Assembly (NCBI GenBank): GCA_030533035.1
Contig: JAUNJW010000048.1
Coordinates: forward strand, 1 to 10,631
Length of the DNA stretch: 10,631 nucleotides
Source: Erysipelotrichaceae bacterium
GTDB taxonomy: Bacteria; Bacillota_I; Bacilli_A; Erysipelotrichales; Erysipelotrichaceae
Direction: 5' to 3'
Under the pieces are notes generated by a model. That model saw only the letters and a list, made by a program, of their open reading frames with translations. It had not been told where the DNA came from and searched no databases. A program made the translations under genes and the position numbers. This document shows positions 1 to 6,694 of the stretch, piece after piece; positions within the stretch are counted from its first letter, which is position 1; every line of letters begins with the position of its first letter.

Positions 1-8
1 GACAAACG

Positions 9-33
9 AGAACGGTGAACCCGTTCTTTTTTT
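9..33 (+). terminator. Rho-independent terminator of an off-window convergent gene
   Basis: A perfect 7-bp stem (AGAACGG at 9-15, CCGTTCT at 21-27) with a 5-nt loop is followed by a T run (28-33) on the plus strand. Read on the minus strand there is no T run after the stem, so it is oriented plus. It implies, by inference, a plus-strand gene ending just left of position 1 and converging on telA. Confidence 0.65.
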
Positions 34-45
34 GTGTTTTTTAGC

Positions 46-72
46 AAAAGAAAAAAGCGGTTCACTGACCGC
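46..72 (-). terminator. Terminator downstream of telA
   Basis: On the minus strand a GCGGT/ACCGC stem (68-72 and 57-61) with a 6-nt loop is followed by a T-rich run (TTTTTTCTTTT, 56-46). It lies about 25 bases after the telA stop, where a terminator is expected. The stem is short, and an overlapping 6-bp hairpin with a 4-nt loop (65-80) competes for the same bases. Confidence 0.65.
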
Positions 73-97
73 CTGGTCAGGATACCGCCTTTGAGAT

Positions 98-1306
98 TTA
101 TCTTCTGGTGACGTCTTTTTCGTTGTTGATCTGGAGCAGCTTGTCAGTCAGCTGGTTCTCTATTCTTCTCAGTTCAAGCTCAGCTGCCTCACGCTTCTCA
201 TGGCCTTCCTTCTGGATCTGCAGAACTTCGTCGAGAGTCGCGATGAGCTGTTCATTTGTATGCTGGAGAGTTTCGATGTCAACGATGCCTCTCTCGCTTT
301 CCTTGGCCACGTCAACAGTTGCCTGGTGGAGAGTTTCCGCATTCTTCTTGAGCAGTTCGTTGGTCATGTTGGTGACTTCACGCTCGGCTTCCATTGCCTG
401 CTTGGAATGCTCAATACCCAGGGACAGGACAATCTGGTTCTTCCACAGAGGAATTGTGTTGACCAGAGTGCTCTGGATCTTTTCTGTCATCAGGGTGTCA
501 TTGTTCTGAACCAGTCTGATCTGCGGTCCCATCTGGATGGAAACCTGTCTTGTCAGCTCGAGGTCATAGAGCTTCTTTTCAAATCTGACGCATGCCTGTT
601 CGAGGTCGTTGGCAGCCTGGGCGTCTTCCGGCAGTCCGGATTCCTTGGCCTTCTGGATCAGGGCAGGCAGTTCATTTTCACGGACATCCTTGAGCTTCTT
701 CTTGCCGGCCAGGATATACATGGAGAGTTCCTTTGTATTCTGGGCGTTGCGGGCATAGAGTTCATCGAGCAGGGCGATGTCCTTGAGCAGTGTGATCTGG
801 TGGTCTTCGAGAATGCTGGCAATCTTTTCGACGTTGACTTCCGCCTTGTCATATTTTGCCTTGAATTCAGTGACTTTATCCCTGCCCTTGCCGAAGAGGC
901 CGTCAAAGAAGCCCTTCTTTTCATCGTCGTCGGTTGTCTTCAGTTCAACAACCAGGTTGCTTAACAGGGAACCGATTTCGCCGAGGTCCTTTGTGCGGAC
1001 ATTCTGCAGGGCAGTGTTGGAGAAATCTGTAACCTTCTTCTGGGCAGCAGAACCATACTGAAGAATTGTGTTGGATTCTGTAATGTCGATTTTCTTGGAG
1101 AAGTCTTCAACAGTTTTGCGTTCAGCGTCTGTCAGCTTCATTTCTTCGAGCGGATCTTTTACAGCGGCGGGATCCTGCTTGGCCTCGAGTTCAGCCAGCT
1201 TCTTTTCATTTTCAGATGCCACTTCATCCGGTGTCAGTGTCAGTGTAATTTCAGGTTCTGCCTGGGCCTGAGCCTGAACTCCCTGGTTATTGTTCATTTC
1301 ACTCAT
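98..1306 (-). CDS. telA: TelA/KlaA family (toxic anion resistance) protein
   Basis: 402 aa, close to the usual TelA length. The family is named for tellurite resistance in plasmid RK2 (KlaA/TelA). Chromosomal members such as YaaN of B. subtilis are cytosolic, helical and of unknown biochemical role, linked to envelope or toxic-anion stress. The family hallmark is visible at about residues 260-297: PQIRLVQNND, then a KIQSTL...TIPLWKNQ stretch ending in LSLG. Residues 1-50 are Gln/Ala/Glu-rich and look disordered; the rest is predicted long helices, coiled-coil-like toward the C-terminus (about 300-400). There is no signal peptide or membrane segment. The ATG at 1306 has an AAGGAG box 9-10 nt upstream. 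It follows the phosphatase-like gene by 68 bases with no convincing terminator between, so readthrough is possible, but it also has its own promoter. Family assignment is firm; function in this host is inferred. Confidence 0.93.
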   Translation of the reverse strand: MSEMNNNQGVQAQAQAEPEITLTLTPDEVASENEKKLAELEAKQDPAAVKDPLEEMKLTDAERKTVEDFSKKIDITESNTILQYGSAAQKKVTDFSNTALQNVRTKDLGEIGSLLSNLVVELKTTDDDEKKGFFDGLFGKGRDKVTEFKAKYDKAEVNVEKIASILEDHQITLLKDIALLDELYARNAQNTKELSMYILAGKKKLKDVRENELPALIQKAKESGLPEDAQAANDLEQACVRFEKKLYDLELTRQVSIQMGPQIRLVQNNDTLMTEKIQSTLVNTIPLWKNQIVLSLGIEHSKQAMEAEREVTNMTNELLKKNAETLHQATVDVAKESERGIVDIETLQHTNEQLIATLDEVLQIQKEGHEKREAAELELRRIENQLTDKLLQINNEKDVTRR

Positions 1307-1340
1307 GATGATTATCTCCTTCGTTTCTTATTCCGCATTC

Positions 1341-1349
1341 AGTATAGCA
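1341..1349 (-). promoter_or_regulatory. Extended -10 promoter for telA
   Basis: The minus strand reads TGCTATACT, an extended -10 (TGnTATAAT with one mismatch). No good -35 lies 16-18 bases upstream. Transcription would start near 1334, giving a leader of about 28 nt that contains the AAGGAG box. The site lies in the short gap between the phosphatase-like gene and telA. Confidence 0.55.
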
Positions 1350-1360
1350 TGCAACATGCT
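1346..1360. promoter_or_regulatory. Operator-like dyad in the telA promoter
   Basis: A perfect inverted repeat, AGCATG-CAA-CATGCT, overlaps the upstream edge of the telA -10 and fills much of the -10/-35 spacer. Its position suits a repressor or spacer-binding regulator. It could instead form a small RNA hairpin in readthrough transcripts from the upstream gene, but no U tract follows, so it is not a terminator. The regulatory role is inference. Confidence 0.35.
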
Positions 1361-1374
1361 GCTTATTGGTCCGT

Positions 1375-3237
1375 TTATTTCCTTTTTTTGAAGTTCAGCA
1401 GCCAGACCAGAATGTTGAGACCGATCAGGACCGCCACCGGGATCACGATCAGTCTGAGCCAGTATTCCAGAGTGGCCCTGCTGGCATGCTTGAAGAGCTT
1501 GATCACGTTCAGCGATGAAGTCTTTGCGCGCTGCTTTCTTGCCTTTTTGTATGTGTTCGGCAGCAGATCGATTCCGTCGGATCCGCGGTCAAAGTGTTCC
1601 ATATAGGAAGCCATCGCGGACCAGGTCTTGACGGGAACGCCATCACCGGTGCGCATCGTCATGATTTCAAAATCAGTGACCGGCGCGCCGCTTTCATCAT
1701 AGATATTGCATTTCAGCTCACCGCCTGTTCTGGCGATCATTTCCGGAATGGCCTGCAGGATTTCCGCGGTCGTGACAACCGGATAATATCTGTCTGCGGT
1801 CACCGCGATATAGTAGCCGTCAGCCTCTTCGGTATAGACGTCGATGACCCGGTTGGTTTCAGGACGGTTCATGGAGTATTCATAATACATCCGGCCGAAG
1901 TGGAACTGCTCATCGGTATTGTCGATGTTCAGCATCAGATCCATTTCGCATAATGCGATCAGGTCAGAGCCCTGCATATAGACGTGTACAAGGTTGTATC
2001 CCGGCACGCCGTCGCTGCCGATTCCGTCTGAAGCCAGGCTGAATATGTCATTGGCACTGACTGTTCCTTCAAACAGGGTTCCGGTGACCATGTTTTCACG
2101 GATGATCGCGACCGGTTTCGCTTCATCTGTTTCAGCAGGTCTGTAAGCTTCTGTCATGGCGTCGGTCACAAGATCCGCCGATTCCGCGAACTTTCTGTCT
2201 GTTGCCAGACGGTCTGTTGTTGTCAGGGAATATGTTGTGCGGAATGCCGGCCGGCTGACATCCAGGCCATAGCGGGCCATGACATTGTTCTGAACAGAGT
2301 TCTTATAGGAATTGATCATTCCGCTGATAGCTTCATCCGCCGGGAAGCCGCTGTCTGAAACGGTGACGTTTTCATAGCTGACCACTTTTTTCCCAGAGGG
2401 ATCATATTCCAGGACGCCGAGGGTTTTACCCAGCGCTTCCGAGGAAACGATGACTGTGTCTGCGGAAACCGTGTAATTTTCTTCCGGTTTATGGCTGCCG
2501 CCGGCAATGATGACGTCAATGCCGCTTTCAGCAGTGAATTCTTCTGTGATTTCTTCGTCTGTGCTGTATAAGCAGACAATCAGATCCGCGCCTTCTCTCT
2601 TCAGGGTGCTGACCGCATTGGCGGCCGCTTCTGCCGGATCGGTAATGATCAGGGCTGACTCTTCGCCATAGGCATCATCCATGCCGAGCAGACCGAAGAC
2701 GCCGATTTTGTATTCTTCTGTCTGAATGACTGTACAGCTTTCAGCGCCGGCTGCCTGCCAGGCGTCTTTCAGGGTGCTGCCGGCACTGCCGGAAGCGAAT
2801 TCCAGGTTGGCCGCCGTGATTGCCGGAAAGAATCCTTCCACTGTCAGCATTTGAGCGAACCTGTCAGTTCCATAGGCAAAATCTTTTATGCCGGGCGTGA
2901 CCGCGTCGTAGCCCATGTTGTACATCATGGCCAGATCGGGCGCTGAGGAAGTGTTCAGCGATCCGTACATCGTGCCGGTGGAGAAATTGCCGGCATCCAG
3001 AACAATGGTATTGCTTGTTTTGTATTCGTTGATGGCGGAAGCCAGATATGCATAGCCGCCGAAGCTGATTACTGCATTTTCCTCGCCGAGGGATCTGAAC
3101 GGTTCCGCGTGATCTCTCAGATCATGGGTGAACAGAATCCGGACAGGGCCGTTTTCGGCTTTGGTTTTATATGTCAGCTCACTCACTCCCACTGCGCAGA
3201 CAGCGGCTGTAAGGAGCAGTTTCATCATCTTTTTCAT
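1375..3237 (-). CDS. Membrane-anchored 5'-nucleotidase/UshA-like protein with degenerate active site
   Basis: 620 aa. The N-terminus is a signal peptide (KKMMK, then a hydrophobic stretch to about residue 19, possible cleavage after A27). Residues 32-290 follow the calcineurin-like metallophosphatase fold of UshA/5'-nucleotidases and 330-530 the C-terminal 5'-nucleotidase domain. A basic linker and one transmembrane segment (about 595-614) ending in KKRK would anchor it with the domains outside the cell. Metal motifs are mostly lost: D39 of motif I is kept but its partner His is Arg (DLR for DxH); DAGD is DAGN (81-84); GNHEF is GIKDF (116-120); GGHxH is GGSHK (246-250). The substrate-domain NxGxxR motif is also missing near 380-385. 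It is probably a binding or sensing pseudoenzyme, although the shifted histidines (H38, H43, H249) leave some doubt. The ATG has GGAGGTG 6 nt upstream. The fold assignment is strong; loss of activity is inferred. Confidence 0.85.
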   Translation of the reverse strand: MKKMMKLLLTAAVCAVGVSELTYKTKAENGPVRILFTHDLRDHAEPFRSLGEENAVISFGGYAYLASAINEYKTSNTIVLDAGNFSTGTMYGSLNTSSAPDLAMMYNMGYDAVTPGIKDFAYGTDRFAQMLTVEGFFPAITAANLEFASGSAGSTLKDAWQAAGAESCTVIQTEEYKIGVFGLLGMDDAYGEESALIITDPAEAAANAVSTLKREGADLIVCLYSTDEEITEEFTAESGIDVIIAGGSHKPEENYTVSADTVIVSSEALGKTLGVLEYDPSGKKVVSYENVTVSDSGFPADEAISGMINSYKNSVQNNVMARYGLDVSRPAFRTTYSLTTTDRLATDRKFAESADLVTDAMTEAYRPAETDEAKPVAIIRENMVTGTLFEGTVSANDIFSLASDGIGSDGVPGYNLVHVYMQGSDLIALCEMDLMLNIDNTDEQFHFGRMYYEYSMNRPETNRVIDVYTEEADGYYIAVTADRYYPVVTTAEILQAIPEMIARTGGELKCNIYDESGAPVTDFEIMTMRTGDGVPVKTWSAMASYMEHFDRGSDGIDLLPNTYKKARKQRAKTSSLNVIKLFKHASRATLEYWLRLIVIPVAVLIGLNILVWLLNFKKRK

Positions 3238-3254
3238 ACAAACACCTCCAGATG

Positions 3255-3263
3255 ATTATACCA
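3255..3263 (-). promoter_or_regulatory. Extended -10 promoter for the phosphatase-like gene
   Basis: The minus strand reads TGGTATAAT, a perfect extended -10, with no good -35 at 17 bases. It ends only 17 bases before the ATG, so transcription would start at or just before the GGAGGTG ribosome site, giving an unusually short leader of about 10-12 nt. Two dyads lie upstream: TGCAT-T-ATGCA (3284-3294) and TTAAAA-GACA-TTTTAA (3299-3314). Their role is unknown. Confidence 0.55.
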
Positions 3264-3329
3264 AATAATGGCAGGGCGCGATGTGCATTATGCAGCGGTT
3301 AAAAGACATTTTAAGGTTCATGTTCCGAC

Positions 3330-3354
3330 AAAAAAAGCGGAGCCTCTGCTCCGC
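3330..3354 (-). terminator. Terminator of the xpaC-AAA operon
   Basis: A perfect GC-rich 7-bp stem (GCGGAGC/GCTCCGC) with a 4-nt loop is followed on the minus strand by seven Ts. It starts 7 bases after the AAA+ stop codon. It separates the xpaC-AAA transcript from the phosphatase-like gene, which has its own promoter. Confidence 0.9.
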
Positions 3355-3361
3355 GTAAAAA

Positions 3362-5524
3362 TCAGTTGTTCTGAAGACTCTTCATCATGTCTTCAAGAGT
3401 AAGGCTTTCCTTTTTCACCGGCGGCTTTACCTTGACGGTAAAGTCGAAGTCGCTCTTGAGCAGCTGGCTCATGTCCGCATCCGGATTATTGATCAGTCTT
3501 TCCGACTGTCTCAGAATCGCGTCCTCGACGACATTTCTGGCCAGACGGCCGTTGCCGGCTTCGGCAGAATTGATTGACTGGACTTCATCGAAGTATTTTT
3601 CCAGATCCTCCAGGGCTCCCTCATCAATGACATAGCCCTTGGACTTTGCCTGGATCTCTGCGATTTTGCGCAGCTCAAGTCCGGTATAGTCGTCAAAGTT
3701 GATCAGGTTCGGGAATCTGGATTTCAGACCGGAGTTGGCCTCGAGGAATCCTGCCATTTCCTTTTTATAACCGGCCAGGATGACAATCAGGTCTTCCCTG
3801 TTGTCTTCCATTGCCTTGACCAGTGTATCGATCGCTTCAAGTCCGAAGGAATCGTCCTTGCCTCTGTAAAGCGAGTAGGCTTCATCGATAAACAGGACGC
3901 CGCCGATGGCGGATTTGATAACGGACATGGTCAGCGGTGCTGTCTGGCCGACATACTGGGCAACCAGATCTGCTCTTGTGACTTCCACAAGCTGGCCCTG
4001 GGAAAGGGCGCCGATCGCCTTCATGTAGCGGGAGATCAGGCGGGCAATTGTGGTTTTGCCGGTACCGGGGTTGCCGGTGAAAATCATATGCTTGGAAACT
4101 TCGGCTGTTTTCATGCCCTGCTCTCTGCGCTTCTGCTGGACAGCGATATGCGACTGCAGGGAACGGATATAGCTCTTGACCATATCCAGGCCGACGATCT
4201 GATCCAGTTCGGCATTGACGGCAGCGATTTCCTCTTCGCTGTTTTTGGAGCGGGACAGCCTGACTTCACTTTCTCCGCATACTGCGTACGGGACGTCATC
4301 CCGCACAATCAATGTCAGCGGCTGGGCTTCATCAGCCTTGAAGCTGAGGATCATCTCGCTGAGGGAAACATAGAAATCATAGAACAGGGAATGAATGGCG
4401 TCCGCCCCCTGTGTCTTGTCATAGTGGGCAGCCACCCAGTCCTTGATTTCAGGTGTCACTTCGATCTTTCTTTTCAGGTTGGCAGCGGCTTTCTTCTCCA
4501 TCTCCTCCGCTTCCCTGTCAATGATGATCCGGACACTTTCCTCATCCAGCTTTGTAAAGACAACTGTATCGAGAACGTGATACATGAAGCTGGCGCCGAA
4601 TGCGTCCTGGACCTTGGAGGTCTTCTCCGTTGTCACAAAGACGAGATACTTTCCTTCCGCGCTCAGGGAATCGACGGCGTCTTTGACCAGGCCGGTCTGG
4701 TTTTCCACCAGGACGCCCTTGGTCAGGACATATCTCTTGGACAGGACAACACTTCCTTCAACAGCCAGGGAATTGACCATTCTCAGGAAAGCCGGGAAAC
4801 CGGATTCGAAATGTTCAAAGCAGATGACGGAGCCTTTGCCGGAGATGGCTTCATAAAGGTCCTGCAGGAAAATCTGTTCCTGGGATCCGCTTGTATAGCG
4901 GCTCATGTCTATCGTATAGACAGTATCGGAAATAAATACCTGCTTTTCATAGAGCGCCCTGGCTGCCCTGGCAATTGCCAGATGCTTGCCGGAGCCGGCC
5001 GGACCGGTAACGATAATGACATTCTTCGGCTTGCCCGGACGTTCGCCCATGACAAAGGGCCTGCGGAAAGCGGTGATCAGCTGGCGGACAGCTTCGCTCT
5101 GGCCGACAACGGCTTTGTTCACTTCATTCAGCGCATATTCAAAGTCGGACTGTTCGGGGCCTTTTGCTTTGGCGGCTGTTTCTGCCGGCGCCGGTTTTGC
5201 GGCGGCTTCCTGCTTCAGGCCGAAATCCATCTGCAGGTCTTTTTCCAGCTGATCCATGTCCATCAGAGCCGGATCAACCCGGTTGTCCTTTTTCATTTCA
5301 TTGCTTAACGCTTCCAGATCCTTCTGCTGCTTTTTCAGAATCCGGTTGAGCTCATCCATGGCGTCGGACGCGCTCTTGATTGTTTCGGATGACTGCTTTG
5401 CGTGTTCCTCGACGCTCAGCTGGATGTCATCCACATTTCCTTCATTTTCATAAGCGCGCTTGCGGCCGAGAACTTCATTCCATAAGCGCTCTTTTTCTTC
5501 TCTTCTGCGGTCTTTGTCAGACAT
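3362..5524 (-). CDS. Tandem AAA+ ATPase: degenerate ClpB-like module plus CbbX/SpoVK-like module
   Basis: 720 aa, cytosolic. Residues 1-110 are charged and partly coiled-coil. Residues about 127-410 resemble the second AAA+ module of ClpB/HSP100 (VVGQSEAV at 139-146), but Walker A is GPAGSGKH (174-181, His for Thr/Ser), the Walker B acids are changed (ICFEHF, 234-239) and no clear arginine finger is seen. Residues about 435-690 are a complete CbbX/SpoVK-type module: Walker A GNPGTGKT (484-491), pore-loop aromatic in QYVGQ (Y524), Walker B VLFIDEAY (543-550), arginine finger in GLKSRFP (R603), and sensor-2-like GRLARN (659-664). CbbX-type proteins form hexamers that remodel a bound partner; the partner here is unknown, with XpaC or TelA the obvious candidates by context. 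Its ATG overlaps the xpaC stop (TAATG) and uses AGAGGAGG 6 nt upstream, so the two should be made together. Family is firm; role is inferred. Confidence 0.92.
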   Translation of the reverse strand: MSDKDRRREEKERLWNEVLGRKRAYENEGNVDDIQLSVEEHAKQSSETIKSASDAMDELNRILKKQQKDLEALSNEMKKDNRVDPALMDMDQLEKDLQMDFGLKQEAAAKPAPAETAAKAKGPEQSDFEYALNEVNKAVVGQSEAVRQLITAFRRPFVMGERPGKPKNVIIVTGPAGSGKHLAIARAARALYEKQVFISDTVYTIDMSRYTSGSQEQIFLQDLYEAISGKGSVICFEHFESGFPAFLRMVNSLAVEGSVVLSKRYVLTKGVLVENQTGLVKDAVDSLSAEGKYLVFVTTEKTSKVQDAFGASFMYHVLDTVVFTKLDEESVRIIIDREAEEMEKKAAANLKRKIEVTPEIKDWVAAHYDKTQGADAIHSLFYDFYVSLSEMILSFKADEAQPLTLIVRDDVPYAVCGESEVRLSRSKNSEEEIAAVNAELDQIVGLDMVKSYIRSLQSHIAVQQKRREQGMKTAEVSKHMIFTGNPGTGKTTIARLISRYMKAIGALSQGQLVEVTRADLVAQYVGQTAPLTMSVIKSAIGGVLFIDEAYSLYRGKDDSFGLEAIDTLVKAMEDNREDLIVILAGYKKEMAGFLEANSGLKSRFPNLINFDDYTGLELRKIAEIQAKSKGYVIDEGALEDLEKYFDEVQSINSAEAGNGRLARNVVEDAILRQSERLINNPDADMSQLLKSDFDFTVKVKPPVKKESLTLEDMMKSLQNN

Positions 5525-6507
5525 TAATAGCCTCCTCTGCGCTGGGAAATCTGGCCGTCAGATGTCAGGCCGTCTTTCTGAAGTACTGCCTCCAGGGTGG
5601 AAATATCCGCCGAGAGGTTGATAAAGTCCTGATCGGTCAGACTGGAGATGATTGTCTTCATGGCGTCATTGATCAGTGTGATTGTGCGGGTCAGCTTTTC
5701 CTTTGTGGTTTCATAGGAAGGATCTGTCTGGGCTGCCTGCAGGTTGTCATACTGCTTCAGGATTCTGACCAGGATCGGCAGATAGTATTCATAGAGCTTC
5801 TTCAGCTTGTCTTTGGAAGCGGGGAATCTTTCTTCCAGGGTCTGGATCTGCTTGAGCAGGGCACAGGTTTCGTAAAGGCCGTTGGAGATGTTTTCATCGG
5901 GAATATCATCATTGAGGCGGTTGATCTCATCGATGAAGTCCTGGGATCCCTTGACCTTCTTTTCTTCCTTCTTCGGAGCTTCCTTCTTTTCTTCCTTTTT
6001 GACAGTGTCGGTCGCTTCGACGTCGATGACCTCAGCGTCTGCCGCGTGGCCCTGTTCAGACAGGGTGGACAGTTCTTTGAGGATTTCATTGTAGGAATCC
6101 GGATATCTTCTGCCGAAATCGCTCAGTGAGCAGATATAGGTATTGTTGCGGTAAACATCCAGGGAAGCCAGGGAAGCGTAACGCTCGCCGTGGATTCTCA
6201 GGTCAATATTTGAGCCGATCGGCAGCGATCTTCTGGTTCTGAACCAGCTGCGCAGGTAAACGTTGATCTTGGCCATCTGGGCAGCGGAATACTTCTGGGT
6301 GCTGCCGGCACGGTAATAGCTGTCAGCCCTGCGGTAGGACTCATTGCGGACACTTTCCTCACGGTTGGAGGACTGGACCGCACCCATTGTGATTGCCATG
6401 ACAACGCCGATGATCAGCAGCAGCGGGAAAAGCGCACTCAGTCCGCCGCTGAATATAAAGATCAGAAATATTATCCAGATGAAACTTCCATTTCTTCGAT
6501 TTCTCAT
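5524..6507 (-). CDS. xpaC: XpaC-like membrane protein
   Basis: 327 aa from the ATG at 6507. The reading frame stays open to a TTG at 6582, but that extension would run through the TATAAT promoter, while the ATG at 6507 has GAGG 9 nt upstream. After an Arg-rich start come one or two hydrophobic helices (about 9-21 and 23-44), probably a membrane hairpin. Residues about 68-150 form a compact unrecognised region (INVYLRSWF, then IDLRIHGERY and SLDVYRN). A Lys/Glu-rich linker (169-187) leads to a C-terminal helical domain (about 187-310) typical of XpaC. XpaC was named for a B. subtilis phenotype, hydrolysis of 5-bromo-4-chloroindolyl phosphate; its real function is unknown and no phosphatase motif is visible here. 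XpaC is a known neighbour of TelA. It is first in the operon and overlaps the AAA+ gene by one base. Confidence 0.82.
   Translation of the reverse strand: MRNRRNGSFIWIIFLIFIFSGGLSALFPLLLIIGVVMAITMGAVQSSNREESVRNESYRRADSYYRAGSTQKYSAAQMAKINVYLRSWFRTRRSLPIGSNIDLRIHGERYASLASLDVYRNNTYICSLSDFGRRYPDSYNEILKELSTLSEQGHAADAEVIDVEATDTVKKEEKKEAPKKEEKKVKGSQDFIDEINRLNDDIPDENISNGLYETCALLKQIQTLEERFPASKDKLKKLYEYYLPILVRILKQYDNLQAAQTDPSYETTKEKLTRTITLINDAMKTIISSLTDQDFINLSADISTLEAVLQKDGLTSDGQISQRRGGY
5531..5538 (-). promoter_or_regulatory. AAA+ ribosome binding site inside the xpaC end
   Basis: The minus strand reads AGAGGAGG, 6 nt before the AAA+ ATG. It lies inside the last codons of xpaC (encoding Arg-Arg-Gly-Gly), with the xpaC TAA and the ATG sharing one base. 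This supports coupled translation of the pair. Confidence 0.8.
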
Positions 6508-6538
6508 TGGGGTATTCCTCACATTTGATTCAAAGTAA

Positions 6539-6547
6539 ATTATAGCA
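6539..6547 (-). promoter_or_regulatory. Extended -10 promoter of the xpaC-AAA operon
   Basis: The minus strand reads TGCTATAAT, a perfect extended -10. The bases 17 upstream (CATCAA) are a poor -35. The start would be near 6532, with a leader of about 25 nt carrying the GAGG box. The core ATGCTATA is shared with the telA promoter. Upstream DNA to 6657 holds an 8-bp inverted repeat (6602-6609 and 6646-6653) and a 9-bp direct repeat TGCGCAGAC (6570-6578 and 6618-6626), which could be regulator sites. Confidence 0.65.
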
Positions 6548-6657
6548 TAATCATACTGCCTTTGATGAGTGCGCAGACACAAAAATGGGCTCTGTATTCA
6601 CGGACAGATTTAAGGTTTGCGCAGACGGATACCGGCGTATGAATGATCTGTCCCGAA

Positions 6658-6681
6658 CAAAAAAAGGCCTTGCGGCCTTTT
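6658..6681 (-). terminator. Terminator of the unknown 287-aa gene
   Basis: AAAAGGCC-GCAA-GGCCTTTT on the minus strand forms a perfect 8-bp stem with a GCAA tetraloop, and the T run continues to seven Ts. It lies 14 bases after the stop codon. It isolates this gene from the xpaC operon. Confidence 0.9.
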
Positions 6682-6694
6682 GTGCGATTCAGTT

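Noticed and set aside
200..964. 254-codon open frame on the plus strand
   Set aside because: It lies entirely antisense to telA and reflects telA codon bias.
3180..3210. Lipoprotein signal for the phosphatase-like protein (Cys14)
   Set aside because: The residue before Cys is Val, not Gly/Ala/Ser, so it does not fit a lipobox; the C-terminal membrane segment gives the anchor.
4088..5308. 406-codon open frame on the plus strand
   Set aside because: It is antisense to the AAA+ gene, whose motifs are unmistakable; its translation has no recognisable motif and no ribosome site supports it.
5380..6129. 249-codon open frame on the plus strand
   Set aside because: It spans the antisense of the xpaC/AAA+ junction and has no motif or promoter.
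6508..6582. TTG-started N-terminal extension of the XpaC-like protein
   Set aside because: It would translate through the TATAAT promoter, and the ATG at 6507 has its own ribosome site.
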